Translations under genes and position numbers: made by a program
The notes under the pieces: model-generated
Seen by the model: only the letters and a program-made list of their open reading frames with translations
What the model was told of the DNA's origin: nothing
Database searches by the model: none
Assembly: GCF_945862485.1 (NCBI RefSeq)
Contig: NZ_CAMAYF010000010.1
Span: forward strand, 1-61,587
Length of the DNA: 61,587 nt
Source of the DNA: Sphingorhabdus sp. EL138
GTDB taxonomy: Bacteria > Pseudomonadota > Alphaproteobacteria > Sphingomonadales > Sphingomonadaceae
Reading direction: 5' to 3'
Shown: positions 16,982 to 25,946 of the stretch, piece after piece
How positions within the stretch are numbered: the first letter of the stretch is position 1
Layout of the letters: each line of letters starts with the position of its first letter

Positions 16982-19534
16982 ATGAGTGATGAAAATAATA
17001 ATAAGCCGACTTTGACGCGCAAGCCCCTCACTTTGAGCCGCTCGCTTGAGTCCGGCGAAGTGAAACAGACCTTCAGCCATGGCCGTACCAACAAGGTTGT
17101 GGTTGAGGTGAAGCGCAAAAAGCTCGTCGGTAAGCCCGGTTATGCGCCCGACCCCGAAGTCGCCGCGCCTCCTCCCCCGCCGCCCCCTGCAGCGGCACCA
17201 GTAACGCCCGCGCCTGCTGCTGTGACCGCGCCAGCGCCAAAGTCACGCCCCTCAGGCAATGACATGCTCAGCCGTCAGGAGCGTCAGGCAAAGCTGCTTC
17301 GCGAAGCCGAAGAGGCCCGCTTGGCTATGCTTGAGGAAAGCAGCCGCCGTGAAGCGGAGCAACGTGCGCAGCGCACCGAAGAAGAGCGCCAACGTGCCCA
17401 GTCCAACCGTGAGGAGGCTGCTGCATCGCCGCCGCCATCCCCAGTCGTCGCCGTTGAAGCCGTCGTTCCGGCGGCAACGCATGTGGATGAACTCGCTGCG
17501 GAAGAAAGCAATCAAGACGGTGCAGCGCCGGCGCCGCGTCGCTTTACCCCCGTAGAAGCACCCAAGCGCTCAGAGCGCGAGCGTGAGGAAATCAAAAAGG
17601 CTCCAAACCGTCCAACGCGCGGTGCCGCGGATGACCGTCGCCAATCCGGTAAGCTTACGGTTACCCGTGCACTTGAAGGTGATGACGGCGCGCGTGCGCG
17701 ATCACTGGCCGCGCTGAAGCGTGCCCGTGAGAAAGAAAAGCGCTTGCATGGCGGCGGTAGTCGTCAGGCACAGGTGAAGCAAACACGGGACGTTGTCGTG
17801 CCGGAAACCATCACGGTGCAGGAACTTGCCAACCGTATGGCGGAAAAAGGCAGCGACTTGGTCAAAGCATTGTTCAAAATGGGCATGCCTATTACGATCA
17901 ACGAAACCATTGACCAAGACACGGCAGAGTTGCTGGTCGAAGAGTTTGGCCACAACATCACACGCGTGTCGGATGCTGACGTCGACATTTTCCATGATGA
18001 CGATGTAGACGGCGCCGAAACCATGAAGCCGCGTCCGCCGGTCGTGACCGTCATGGGCCATGTCGACCATGGTAAGACGTCGTTGCTGGATGCTTTGCGC
18101 GGTGCAAATGTCGTATCCGGCGAAGCTGGCGGCATTACGCAGCATATTGGCGCTTATCAGGTGAAGGCAAAGGATGGCTCGGTCATCACGTTCCTCGATA
18201 CACCGGGCCATGAAGCATTCACGCAAATGCGTCAGCGCGGTGCATCGGTAACCGATATTGTCATTTTGGTGGTGGCTGCCGATGATGGCCTGATGCCGCA
18301 GACAATTGAGGCCATTAAGCACGCCAAGGCGGCAAATGTGCCGATGATCGTTGCGATCAATAAGATTGATAAAGAAGGCGCAAACCCACAAAAGGTGCGC
18401 GAGCGTTTGCTTGAGCATGAAGTTATCGTTGAAGCGATGGGCGGCGATGTTCAGGACGTTGAGGTTTCAGCGTTGAAGAAAACGGGCCTTGATACTTTGC
18501 TTGAAAAGCTTTCCTTGCAGGCCGAACTCATGGAGCTGAAAGCCAATCCAGACCGCGCGGCGGAGGCCGTTGTGGTCGAAGCGCAGCTCGATAAGGGCCG
18601 CGGCGCTGTCGCAACCGTGCTTGTGAAGCGCGGCACGCTGAAGCGCGGGGACATATTCGTCGTCGGCGCCCAAAGTGGGAAAGTTCGTGCTTTGGTCAAT
18701 GAAAAGGGACAGCAAGTATCCGAAGCTGGCCCTGCAACCCCAGTTGAAGTGCTTGGCTTGACCGGTGTTCCATCGGCAGGGGACGTTCTGACCGTGGTGG
18801 AAAACGAAGCGCGTGCGCGCGAAGTGGCTTTGTATCGCAAGGAACAATCGACTAAGGTCCGCACGGCGCAAGTCACGCCCAATTTGGAAAATCTGTTTGA
18901 TAATCTGTCCGCCACGCGCGCGATGGAGTATCCTGTGGTTATCAAGGGCGATGTGCAAGGTTCGGTCGAAGCTATCGTCACCGCACTCAACAATATCTCG
19001 ACCGACGACATCAAGGTCCGCGTATTGTTGGCGGGCGTTGGTGGCATCACCGAATCTGACATGTTGCTGGCGGCGGCGTCTAATGCGCCACTTATCGGCT
19101 TCAACGTGCGGCCCAATGCCAAAGCAGCTGCTTTGGCGAAGCGTGACCGTGTGCGGTTGAAATATTTCGACGTGATCTATCACCTGACCGCTGACATCGC
19201 CAAAGAAATGGCGGGCGAATTGGGACCAGAAATCATCGAAACAGTTGTTGGACGCGCCGAGGTCAAGGATGTGTTCAAATCGGGCAAGCGCGACAAGGCT
19301 GCTGGTCTTTTGGTCACCGAGGGCGTCATCAAAAAGGGTCTGCACGCGCGTCTTACCCGCGAAGACGTCATCGTGTCGAAAACGACGATCGCATCGCTGC
19401 GTCGTTTCAAGGACAATGTCGACGAAGTCCGCGCCGGTATGGAATGTGGCGTCGTCTTGGCGGATACCAACGATGTCAAGGCAGGCGATATGCTCGAAGT
19501 CTTTGAGGTCGAGGAGCGTGAACGGACGTTGTGA
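16982..19534 (+). CDS. infB: Translation initiation factor IF-2
   Basis: IF-2 delivers fMet-tRNA to the 30S subunit and promotes subunit joining. The product is 850 residues. It has an alphaproteobacterial N-terminus (LTLSRSLESGEVKQTFSHGR), then a proline/alanine-rich and charged coiled linker to about 240, and the IF2_N helical domain near 270-330. The GTPase domain has G1 GHVDHGKTS near 357, DTPGHEAF near 405 and NKID near 460. Domains II-IV follow, ending DMLEVFEVEERERTL. It lies 21 bp after ylxR and 29 bp before rbfA. Confidence 0.98.
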   Translation: MSDENNNKPTLTRKPLTLSRSLESGEVKQTFSHGRTNKVVVEVKRKKLVGKPGYAPDPEVAAPPPPPPPAAAPVTPAPAAVTAPAPKSRPSGNDMLSRQERQAKLLREAEEARLAMLEESSRREAEQRAQRTEEERQRAQSNREEAAASPPPSPVVAVEAVVPAATHVDELAAEESNQDGAAPAPRRFTPVEAPKRSEREREEIKKAPNRPTRGAADDRRQSGKLTVTRALEGDDGARARSLAALKRAREKEKRLHGGGSRQAQVKQTRDVVVPETITVQELANRMAEKGSDLVKALFKMGMPITINETIDQDTAELLVEEFGHNITRVSDADVDIFHDDDVDGAETMKPRPPVVTVMGHVDHGKTSLLDALRGANVVSGEAGGITQHIGAYQVKAKDGSVITFLDTPGHEAFTQMRQRGASVTDIVILVVAADDGLMPQTIEAIKHAKAANVPMIVAINKIDKEGANPQKVRERLLEHEVIVEAMGGDVQDVEVSALKKTGLDTLLEKLSLQAELMELKANPDRAAEAVVVEAQLDKGRGAVATVLVKRGTLKRGDIFVVGAQSGKVRALVNEKGQQVSEAGPATPVEVLGLTGVPSAGDVLTVVENEARAREVALYRKEQSTKVRTAQVTPNLENLFDNLSATRAMEYPVVIKGDVQGSVEAIVTALNNISTDDIKVRVLLAGVGGITESDMLLAAASNAPLIGFNVRPNAKAAALAKRDRVRLKYFDVIYHLTADIAKEMAGELGPEIIETVVGRAEVKDVFKSGKRDKAAGLLVTEGVIKKGLHARLTREDVIVSKTTIASLRRFKDNVDEVRAGMECGVVLADTNDVKAGDMLEVFEVEERERTL

Positions 19535-19563
19535 TTTTAGCTTGGTCCTAAACGGGGAATATC

Positions 19564-19968
19564 ATGGCTAAACATAATGATACGGGCCCCGAAGGCCGTT
19601 CGGTTCGCCTGCTGCGCGTTGGGGAACAATTCCGGCATATATTGTCCGAATTGCTCGCGCGCGGTGAGGTGCATGATGACGTCCTCAATAGCCATAGCGT
19701 AAGCGTAACCGAAGTGCGTATGTCCCCAGACTTGCGCCATGCGACAGCGTTTATCAAACCGCTGCTTGGGGTGAATGAGGCGGTGGTGTTGAAAGCACTT
19801 CGCACCAACACCGCATTCTTTCAAAAGGAAGTCGCCGCACGGGTCAGCATGAAATATGCCGCAAAACTGAAATTCCTAGCGGACGATAGTTTTGACCAAG
19901 CAACGCATATCGAAACCTTATTAAGCGCGCCCAAGGTCCAGCAGGACTTGACTGACGGTGAGGATTGA
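19564..19968 (+). CDS. rbfA: Ribosome-binding factor A
   Basis: RbfA is a KH-fold protein that helps process the 5' end of 16S rRNA and mature the 30S subunit. The product is 134 residues. It shows [24 protein letters not shown] at 16-40 and [19 protein letters not shown] at about 47-65, the family signature (V-T-x-V-x-x-S-x-D-L). [16 protein letters not shown] lies near the end. Its stop codon sits inside the predicted vapB -35 element, so the toxin-antitoxin pair begins right at its 3' end. Confidence 0.96.
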   Translation: MAKHNDTGPEGRSVRLLRVGEQFRHILSELLARGEVHDDVLNSHSVSVTEVRMSPDLRHATAFIKPLLGVNEAVVLKALRTNTAFFQKEVAARVSMKYAAKLKFLADDSFDQATHIETLLSAPKVQQDLTDGED

Positions 19969-19996
19969 CACGGGTTTAGGTAAGACGTATCTTACC
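19965..19996 (+). promoter_or_regulatory. vapBC promoter with operator palindrome overlapping the -10
   Basis: TTGACA at 19965-19970 is a perfect -35 hexamer. TATCTT at 19988-19993 is a plausible -10 at a 17-bp spacing. A perfect inverted repeat, GGTAAGA (19979-19985) and TCTTACC (19990-19996) around CGTA, covers the -10. Autorepressing AbrB/VapB-type antitoxins usually bind such palindromes. The predicted start of transcription falls at about 20000, next to the vapB ATG at 20001, so the message would be leaderless. Confidence 0.65.
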
Positions 19997-20000
19997 TTTT

Positions 20001-20279
20001 ATGAACCAGCAAACCACCGTATCGTCAAAAGGCCAAGTCGTCATACCTAAGGATGTGCGCGATAGGCTTAAGCTGGTGCCCGGCACTGCCTTGGATATCA
20101 TCGAGACTGGCGGCGGTATGTTCCTAAAAATAGCGTCGGGCTCCCAAAAGCGCAGCTTTGCAGAATGCGACGCGGCAATCCGTCAGGCCATTCAATATGA
20201 AGGACCTCGCTTTACGGATGAACAGGAAAAGCAAGCCATCGCTGACATGTTCAAAAAATCACCCAAATTCGACGATTAA
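20001..20279 (+). CDS. vapB: SpoVT/AbrB-type antitoxin
   Basis: A 92-residue antitoxin. Residues 5-45 form the swapped-hairpin AbrB/MazE DNA-binding fold (TTVSSKGQVVIPKDVRDRL, then LVPGTALDIIE). The C-terminal half is a charged tail that should wrap the toxin's active site. No Shine-Dalgarno precedes the ATG, which fits leaderless translation from the promoter at 19965-19993. The stop abuts the toxin ATG directly (TAA then ATG at 20280), the usual antitoxin-first order. Confidence 0.88.
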   Translation: MNQQTTVSSKGQVVIPKDVRDRLKLVPGTALDIIETGGGMFLKIASGSQKRSFAECDAAIRQAIQYEGPRFTDEQEKQAIADMFKKSPKFDD

Positions 20280-20672
20280 ATGGACGTTGTCGATACGAAC
20301 ATTCTGGCCAGATATTTTCTGGACGACGACCGCGAACAGTCGCCGCGCGCACGTGCAATATTGATGCACGGTGCCTTTGTTAGCAATTCGGTTATCTTGG
20401 AAACCGCGTGGCTGTTGCAATCCCGATACAATCAATCGCCAAAGGCGATTTCGTCGGCATTGCTTGCGCTTATTGCGATGCCAGACGTTATTGTGTCTGA
20501 TCCTGCCCTCCTGTCTTGGGCTTTGACACGATATGCAGACGGCGCGGATGTTGGTGACATGCTTCATTTGGTTGAAGCGGCGGGTCATGATTCTTTCCTG
20601 ACCTTTGACCGCAAGCTCGCAAAACAGGCTGGTGATGCAACGCCCATTCAAGTCAAGGACGCTGGCGAATAA
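20280..20672 (+). CDS. vapC: PIN-domain toxin, VapC type
   Basis: A 130-residue PIN ribonuclease. The four acidic metal ligands expected of an active PIN enzyme are all visible: D5 (VVDTNILARY), E41 (VILETAWLL), D93 (GADVGDMLHL) and D110 (FLTFDRKLA). VapC toxins usually cleave tRNA or rRNA; the target here is unknown. It follows its antitoxin with no gap, and its stop overlaps the tdk start (TAATG). Base usage does not differ obviously from the neighbours, so any insertion is not visibly recent. Confidence 0.88.
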   Translation: MDVVDTNILARYFLDDDREQSPRARAILMHGAFVSNSVILETAWLLQSRYNQSPKAISSALLALIAMPDVIVSDPALLSWALTRYADGADVGDMLHLVEAAGHDSFLTFDRKLAKQAGDATPIQVKDAGE

Positions 20673-21253
20673 TGGCTAAGCTTTATTTCTATTATGCGTC
20701 GATGAACGCTGGTAAGTCCTCAACCTTGTTGCAGGCGGCATTTAATTATGGTGAGCGCGGCATGAAGGTCATGCTCTGGACCGCAGCTATTGATGATCGG
20801 CCCGGCTATGGTGCGATTAGCTCGCGTATTGGCCTTGCAGGCGACGCTAGCCGCTTTGACACGGCAACCGATATCGAAAAAGCGGTGCTTGCCCAGCATG
20901 ATGAAACGCCTTTGGCGTGCGTATTGATCGACGAAGCGCAGTTTTTGAGCAAAGAGCAGGTTTGGCAAGCCGCGGCACTCGCCGACAAGGCGGGAATTCC
21001 GGTTGTGTGTTACGGCCTGCGTACGGATTTCCAAGGCGAACTGTTTCCCGGATCTGCTGCCTTGCTTGGAATAGCAGACAGTCTCGTTGAGCTTAAAGGT
21101 GTCTGTGATTGCGGACGCAAGGCCACAATGAACTTGCGTGTGGATGAGTTCGGAAAAGCAGTGGTCGACGGCGCGCAAACCGAAATTGGCGGTGATGACC
21201 GCTATATCGCCATGTGCCGCAAGCATTTTAACGAGGCGCGGGCAGGGCGATAG
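20672..21253 (+). CDS. tdk: Thymidine kinase
   Basis: Tdk phosphorylates thymidine for nucleotide salvage. The 193-residue product has the P-loop YASMNAGKSSTLLQ at 8-21, LIDEAQFLSKEQV near 87-100 with the catalytic glutamate, and CYGLRTDFQGELFPGS near 110-126. The C-terminal part keeps CDCG and CRKHF cysteines of the structural zinc site. It shares one base with the vapC stop (TAATG) and ends 6 bp before truB. A tdk inside the truB operon is not the classical arrangement. Confidence 0.95.
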   Translation: MAKLYFYYASMNAGKSSTLLQAAFNYGERGMKVMLWTAAIDDRPGYGAISSRIGLAGDASRFDTATDIEKAVLAQHDETPLACVLIDEAQFLSKEQVWQAAALADKAGIPVVCYGLRTDFQGELFPGSAALLGIADSLVELKGVCDCGRKATMNLRVDEFGKAVVDGAQTEIGGDDRYIAMCRKHFNEARAGR

Positions 21254-21259
21254 ATCAGC

Positions 21260-22162
21260 ATGCATGGCTGGATCATTCTAGATAAACCGCTTGGGTTGGG
21301 GTCAACGCAGGCGGTTTCTGCCGTAAAGCGAAATTTGCGTGAAGCGGGCTTTGGCAAGGTCAAGGTGGGTCATGGCGGAACGCTTGACCCGCTGGCCACG
21401 GGCGTTCTGCCGATTGCTTTGGGCGAAGCGACCAAATTGTGTGGCCGTATGCTGGACGCATCGAAGACCTATGACTTTACAATCTGCTTTGGGACAGAAA
21501 CCAGCGGCTTGGATGCAGAAGGGGATGTCGTTGCGACATCCGATCACCGCCCAAGCTTGGCGCAAGTTGAAGCTGCGCTTGCCCAATTTACCGGTCCCAT
21601 CGCGCAAATTCCGCCTGCTTATTCGGCTATAAAGATTGACGGTAAGCGGGCCTATGACTTGGCGCGGGCAGGTGCGGTCGTGGAGATGAAATCGCGTGCC
21701 GTGACGGTGCATGACCTTTGTATACAAACGGATGCGACCACTGGCGCGTTGAACGCCGTCACACTCACCGCCGATGTCTCCAAGGGCACCTATATCCGCA
21801 GTTTGGCGCGGGACATTGCGTATGCAGTCGGTACAGTCGGGCATGTTTCTATGTTGCGCCGCACGCGCGCGGGGCCGTTCAGCGTGCAAAGCGCGATTTC
21901 GCTAGACAAACTGAATGCATTCGGCCATGGAGCCGCCCAAGAAGACATTATCTTGCCGATAGAGGCAGGGCTGGTCGACATCCCGGCTCTTAATCTCTCC
22001 CCGGAACAGGCAAGGGCGGTCCAACAGGGCCGCGTCTTGACCGGGATTGCCATGAAAGATGGGCTACATTGGGCGAGGGACGCAGATTTGCGGCCTATCG
22101 CATTGGTGCAGAACGTCGACGGGATATTGAAAACCGTCCGTGGCTTTAACTTAACTCCATGA
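21260..22162 (+). CDS. truB: tRNA pseudouridine(55) synthase TruB
   Basis: TruB makes pseudouridine 55 in the T-loop of tRNAs. The 300-residue product starts [16 protein letters not shown] and has [25 protein letters not shown] at about 35-60, which includes the catalytic Asp in [28 protein letters not shown] near 117-137 and [12 protein letters not shown] near 175 are TruB motifs. It belongs to the nusA-infB-rbfA-truB-rpsO-pnp series, displaced from rbfA here by vapBC-tdk. Confidence 0.97.
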   Translation: MHGWIILDKPLGLGSTQAVSAVKRNLREAGFGKVKVGHGGTLDPLATGVLPIALGEATKLCGRMLDASKTYDFTICFGTETSGLDAEGDVVATSDHRPSLAQVEAALAQFTGPIAQIPPAYSAIKIDGKRAYDLARAGAVVEMKSRAVTVHDLCIQTDATTGALNAVTLTADVSKGTYIRSLARDIAYAVGTVGHVSMLRRTRAGPFSVQSAISLDKLNAFGHGAAQEDIILPIEAGLVDIPALNLSPEQARAVQQGRVLTGIAMKDGLHWARDADLRPIALVQNVDGILKTVRGFNLTP

Positions 22163-22178
22163 TGTTCGAAGGAAAAAT

Positions 22179-22448
22179 ATGTCTATTACTGCAGAACGTA
22201 AAGCCCAGGTCATCAAAGAGCACGCTCGCGAGCCTAACGATACCGGATCACCAGAAGTGCAAGTTGCCATCCTGACCGACCGTATTAATGCCCTGACGTC
22301 CCATTTTAAAGACCACCATAAGGATAATCATTCGCGTCGTGGTCTTCTGCAAATGGTTAACAAGCGTCGTTCGCTTCTCGACTATCTGAAAAAAATCGAT
22401 GCGGCGCGTTATACCGCCCTCATCGCGAAGCTTGGCCTTCGTAAGTAA
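22179..22448 (+). CDS. rpsO: 30S ribosomal protein S15
   Basis: S15 binds the central domain of 16S rRNA early in 30S assembly. The product is exactly the usual 89 residues. It begins [16 protein letters not shown] and contains [33 protein letters not shown] and [21 protein letters not shown] ribosome site lies just upstream. It ends at a strong intrinsic terminator placed between it and pnp, so pnp expression would depend on read-through or its own promoter. Confidence 0.99.
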   Translation: MSITAERKAQVIKEHAREPNDTGSPEVQVAILTDRINALTSHFKDHHKDNHSRRGLLQMVNKRRSLLDYLKKIDAARYTALIAKLGLRK

Positions 22449-22457
22449 ATTCACTCT

Positions 22458-22488
22458 CGGCCCGCTTTGGCGGGCCGTTTTCGTTTTG
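22458..22488 (+). terminator. Intrinsic terminator after rpsO
   Basis: An 8-bp GC-rich stem, CGGCCCGC (22458-22465) and GCGGGCCG (22470-22477), closes a TTTG loop and is followed by GTTTTCGTTTT. It lies 10 bp past the rpsO stop. Confidence 0.85.
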
Positions 22489-22611
22489 CGCCCTCCAAAA
22501 ATGAATTTCGGGTGCGCATGAAAAGGGCATTCCAGCAATGAGGCTGGACTGTCATCGGGGCTCGAAAATGCCCCATCCGCGGCGGATCGGTATTTCCGCA
22601 ACTCAAGAGGC

Positions 22612-22635
22612 CCCGCATCGCATTGGGCATGCGGG
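22612..22635 (+). promoter_or_regulatory. Hairpin in the pnp leader
   Basis: CCCGCAT (22612-22618) and ATGCGGG (22629-22635) form a perfect 7-bp stem with a 10-nt loop, ending 14 nt before the pnp ATG and beside its ribosome site. In enterobacteria the pnp leader forms a hairpin used in autoregulation by RNase III and PNPase. Whether this one has a like role is not shown. Confidence 0.35.
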
Positions 22636-22649
22636 TCAAAGGAAAATTT

Positions 22650-24974
22650 ATGTTTAACACGAAGACTGTATCCATCGAGTGGGGCGGACAAACCCTGACA
22701 CTCGAAACGGGCAAAGTTGCCCGTCAAGCTGACGGCGCTGTTATGGCATCGCTTGGCGAAACTGTTGTGCTTTGCGCGGTTACCGCCGCAAAGTCGGTGA
22801 AAGAAGGGCAGGATTTCTTCCCGCTCACCGTTCACTATCAAGAAAAATATTCCGCAGCCGGCCGTATTCCGGGTGGCTTTTTCAAGCGTGAACGTGGTGC
22901 GACTGAAAAGGAAACGCTGGTATCGCGTCTGATCGACCGTCCACTCCGTCCGCTGTTCCCAGAAGGTTTCTATAACGAAATCAACGCAATCGCGCAGGTT
23001 CTTAGCTATGATGGCGAGAATGAGCCCGACATACTGGCACTTGTCGCCGCGTCGGCAGCAATGACCATTTCGGGCGTTCCATTCATGGGCCCAATCGGCG
23101 CAGCGCGCGTTGGTTACCTGAACGGCGAATATATCCTGAACCCAACGGACGAACAGGTTGCCGAAGGCGACCTCGACCTCGTCGTTGCTGCAACCTATGA
23201 CGCCGTGATGATGGTGGAATCCGAAGCGAATGAGCTTTCGGAAGAAATCATGCTCGGTGCCGTTCTGTTTGCACATGATGCATGTAAGGAAGTCGTTAAG
23301 GCTATCATCAAGCTTGCCGAGCAAGCTGCGAAGGAGCCTTGGGCGATGGCAGAGCAGGCCGATCTCTCGGCCGCGAAGGATAAGCTGAAGAAGCTTATCG
23401 GCAAGGATATTGCCGCTGCGTACAAGTTGACCGATAAGTCGGCACGTTCGAACGCCCTGAATGCAGCGCGTGCAGCGGCAAAGGAAGCTTTCTCCGACGC
23501 AAGCCCACAGGATCAGTTGGCCGCAGGCAAGTTGATGAAGAAGCTGGAAGCCGAAATCGTGCGCGGCGCCATCCTGAAGGACGGCACGCGCATCGACGGA
23601 CGCACAACATCGCAAATCCGTCCTATTTTGGCGGAAACGCACTTCTTGCCACGTTCACATGGTTCGGCATTGTTCACCCGTGGTGAAACCCAGACCATCG
23701 CAACCTGCACCTTGGGCACCAAGGACGCAGAGCAGATGATCGATGGCCTTGGTGGCCTGCATTATGAAAACTTCATGCTGCATTACAACTTCCCACCCTA
23801 TAGCGTTGGTGAAGTTGGTCGCTTTGGCGCACCAAGCCGCCGCGACATCGGCCATGGTAAGCTTGCATGGCGTGCGCTGCACGCTGTGTTGCCAACCAAG
23901 GATGAATTTCCCTACACAATCCGCATCACCAGCGACATTACCGAATCCAATGGTTCGTCGTCGATGGCGTCGGTGTGCGGCGGCAGCCTTGCGATGATGG
24001 ACGCTGGCGTTCCAATCAAGCGTCCGGTTTCGGGCATCGCGATGGGCTTGATCCTTGAAGGCAAGGATTTCGCAGTCCTTTCGGATATCTTGGGTGACGA
24101 AGATCATCTCGGCGACATGGATTTCAAGGTAGCAGGTACGTCTGAAGGCATCACCACGATGCAGATGGATATTAAGATTGCCGGTATTACCCGCGAAATC
24201 TTCGAAGCTGCGTTGAACCAAGCCAAGGAAGGCCGCGCGCATATCCTGGGTGAAATGGCCAAAGCCTTGGGCGAAGCCCGTGGCGAATTGTCCGCGCATG
24301 CGCCGCGCATTGAAACCATGCAGATCGACAAAGCGAAAATCCGCGACATCATCGGCACCGGCGGCAAGGTCATTCGTGAAATCGTTGCGACCACCGGTGC
24401 AAAGGTCGACATTGATGACGAAGGTCTTATCAAGATTTCGTCGTCTGACATCGCGCAAATCGAAGCGGCCCGTAAGTGGATTTCGGGCATCGTTGAAGAA
24501 GCAGAAGTCGGCAAGATTTATGACGGTAAGGTCGTCAATCTGGTTGATTTCGGCGCATTCGTAAACTTCATGGGTGGCAAGGACGGTCTCGTCCACGTCA
24601 GCGAAATGCGCAATGAGCGCGTAGAGAAGGTTACGGACGTCGTTAGCGAAGGCATGGACGTTAAGGTCAAGGTTCTCGAAATCGACCCACGCGGTAAGGT
24701 GCGCCTGTCAATGCGCGTTGTTGATCAGGAAACCGGTGAAGAGCTCGAAGACACACGCCCGCCCCGCGAAAAGAGCGAGCGCAGCGATCGTGGTCCCCGT
24801 CGTGAAGGCGGCGGTGGTGGACGCGGTGAAGGCCGTGGCGACCGTGGACCCCGTCGTGATGGCGGTGGACGTGGTGAAGGCCGCGGCGACCGTGGCCCAC
24901 GCCAAGACCGTTCAGAGGGCGAAAACAAGGGCGGGGGCGATCCCGACCATGTGCCTGCGTTCCTGAAAGATTAA
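22650..24974 (+). CDS. pnp: Polyribonucleotide nucleotidyltransferase (PNPase)
   Basis: PNPase degrades RNA 3' to 5' phosphorolytically. The product is 774 residues from the ATG at 22650; GGAAAA precedes it, and an in-frame TTG nine codons upstream is less likely. Two RNase PH domains flank a helical linker; the second contains [13 protein letters not shown] and [25 protein letters not shown]. The KH domain has [15 protein letters not shown] at about 560-575, and S1 follows with [27 protein letters not shown]. The last 65 residues are an Arg/Gly/Asp-rich tail with repeats, longer than in E. coli PNPase (711 residues). Confidence 0.97.
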   Translation: MFNTKTVSIEWGGQTLTLETGKVARQADGAVMASLGETVVLCAVTAAKSVKEGQDFFPLTVHYQEKYSAAGRIPGGFFKRERGATEKETLVSRLIDRPLRPLFPEGFYNEINAIAQVLSYDGENEPDILALVAASAAMTISGVPFMGPIGAARVGYLNGEYILNPTDEQVAEGDLDLVVAATYDAVMMVESEANELSEEIMLGAVLFAHDACKEVVKAIIKLAEQAAKEPWAMAEQADLSAAKDKLKKLIGKDIAAAYKLTDKSARSNALNAARAAAKEAFSDASPQDQLAAGKLMKKLEAEIVRGAILKDGTRIDGRTTSQIRPILAETHFLPRSHGSALFTRGETQTIATCTLGTKDAEQMIDGLGGLHYENFMLHYNFPPYSVGEVGRFGAPSRRDIGHGKLAWRALHAVLPTKDEFPYTIRITSDITESNGSSSMASVCGGSLAMMDAGVPIKRPVSGIAMGLILEGKDFAVLSDILGDEDHLGDMDFKVAGTSEGITTMQMDIKIAGITREIFEAALNQAKEGRAHILGEMAKALGEARGELSAHAPRIETMQIDKAKIRDIIGTGGKVIREIVATTGAKVDIDDEGLIKISSSDIAQIEAARKWISGIVEEAEVGKIYDGKVVNLVDFGAFVNFMGGKDGLVHVSEMRNERVEKVTDVVSEGMDVKVKVLEIDPRGKVRLSMRVVDQETGEELEDTRPPREKSERSDRGPRREGGGGGRGEGRGDRGPRRDGGGRGEGRGDRGPRQDRSEGENKGGGDPDHVPAFLKD
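24786..24900 (+). repeat. In-frame RG-rich tandem repeat in the PNPase tail
   Basis: Units beginning DRGPRR recur: 24786-24839 codes for 18 residues, 24840-24887 for 16, and a partial third unit starts at 24888. Each has the pattern DRGPRR(E/D), a glycine run, then RGEGRG. The units are similar at DNA level, suggesting expansion by duplication. Confidence 0.8.
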
Positions 24975-24995
24975 ATCCGTAAAGGATTGGAGAGG

Positions 24996-25026
24996 AAAGG
25001 GGCGGCTTCGGCGGCCCCTTTTTTTA
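24996..25026 (+). terminator. Intrinsic terminator after pnp
   Basis: AAAGGGGC pairs with GCCCCTTT around an inner GC-TTCG-GC tetraloop stem, with one internal mismatch, and a run of seven or more T follows. It closes the rimP-to-pnp cluster. Confidence 0.8.
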
Positions 25027-25147
25027 TGGCTAATGGGGCCGCAGTTCATCACCGATACAGAATATTTCGGCCACGCTTCATGCGAGTTTATGCGCCTTAC
25101 CAAGCAAAAGGCTTGGCGGGGCGGACAAGATTATCTAGGGAACATTC

Positions 25148-25942
25148 ATGAACAAAAAATTCCTTGTGTCCGTCGCGGTGTTGGCCGCATCTTCCCTGCT
25201 TTCCGGTTGCGCTGCATTCGGTTTGGGTGGCGGTGGAGCAAAGCCGGGTAGCAACACCCGTTATGTCGCGCGTGACGTAAATACGCTCTATGCGGCCGCA
25301 AAGGACAAGCTTGATAAAAAGCAATATGAAGTCGCAGCGGCGTTATTTGACGAGGTAGAGCGTCAGCATCCTTATTCGCCCTGGGCCCGCCGTGCGCAGC
25401 TTATGAGCGCGTTTAGCTATTATATGGCGCAGAAATATAATGAGTCGATCCAGTCATCGCGCCGTTTCTTGTCGATCCATCCGGGCAACAAGGACGCGGG
25501 CTACGCTTATTATCTGATTGCTTTGTCTTATTATGAGCAGATCAGCGATGTGACGCGTGACCAGAAGATTTCGGAGCAAGCATTAGCCGCTTTGGGTGAA
25601 GTGCAGCGCCGTTACCCGACATCACGTTATGCGTCGGATGCCACGTTGAAGATTGACCTTGTTCGCGACCATCTGGCCGGCAAGGAAATGGAAATTGGCC
25701 GTTTCTACCAACGGCGTGCCTTGTGGCTGGCGTCATCGCTGCGCTTTCGTGAAGTGGTCGATAAATATGACACCACGACCCACGCGCCAGAGGCGCTGTA
25801 TCGTCTGACCGAAAGCTATCTTGCAATGGGCGTGCCCGAAGAGGCAAAGAAGGCGGCGGCCGTTCTGGGTGCCAATTATCCCGGCAGCGAATGGTATGCG
25901 CGTGCCTATGACTTGATGCAGAAGAACGCACCCGCCGCGTAA
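25148..25942 (+). CDS. bamD: Outer membrane protein assembly factor BamD
   Basis: BamD is the essential lipoprotein partner of BamA in folding outer-membrane barrels. The 264-residue product has a lipoprotein signal (MNKKFLVSVAVLAASSLLSGC) with lipobox LLSGC, so the mature protein starts at C21. TPR repeats follow, with LYAAAKDKLDKKQYEVAAALFDEVERQHPYSPWARRAQLM at about 48-87, HPGNKDAGYAYYLIALSYYEQI near 113-134, and a basic RDQKISEQALAALGEVQRRYPTSRYA near 139-164. It is followed 4 bp later by recN. Confidence 0.95.
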   Translation: MNKKFLVSVAVLAASSLLSGCAAFGLGGGGAKPGSNTRYVARDVNTLYAAAKDKLDKKQYEVAAALFDEVERQHPYSPWARRAQLMSAFSYYMAQKYNESIQSSRRFLSIHPGNKDAGYAYYLIALSYYEQISDVTRDQKISEQALAALGEVQRRYPTSRYASDATLKIDLVRDHLAGKEMEIGRFYQRRALWLASSLRFREVVDKYDTTTHAPEALYRLTESYLAMGVPEEAKKAAAVLGANYPGSEWYARAYDLMQKNAPAA

Positions 25943-25946
25943 TGCC

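Noticed and set aside
22248-23642. A 464-codon minus-strand frame opposite rpsO and pnp
   Set aside because: It overlaps two certain genes and the rpsO terminator, and the product is low-complexity shadow sequence without recognisable motifs.
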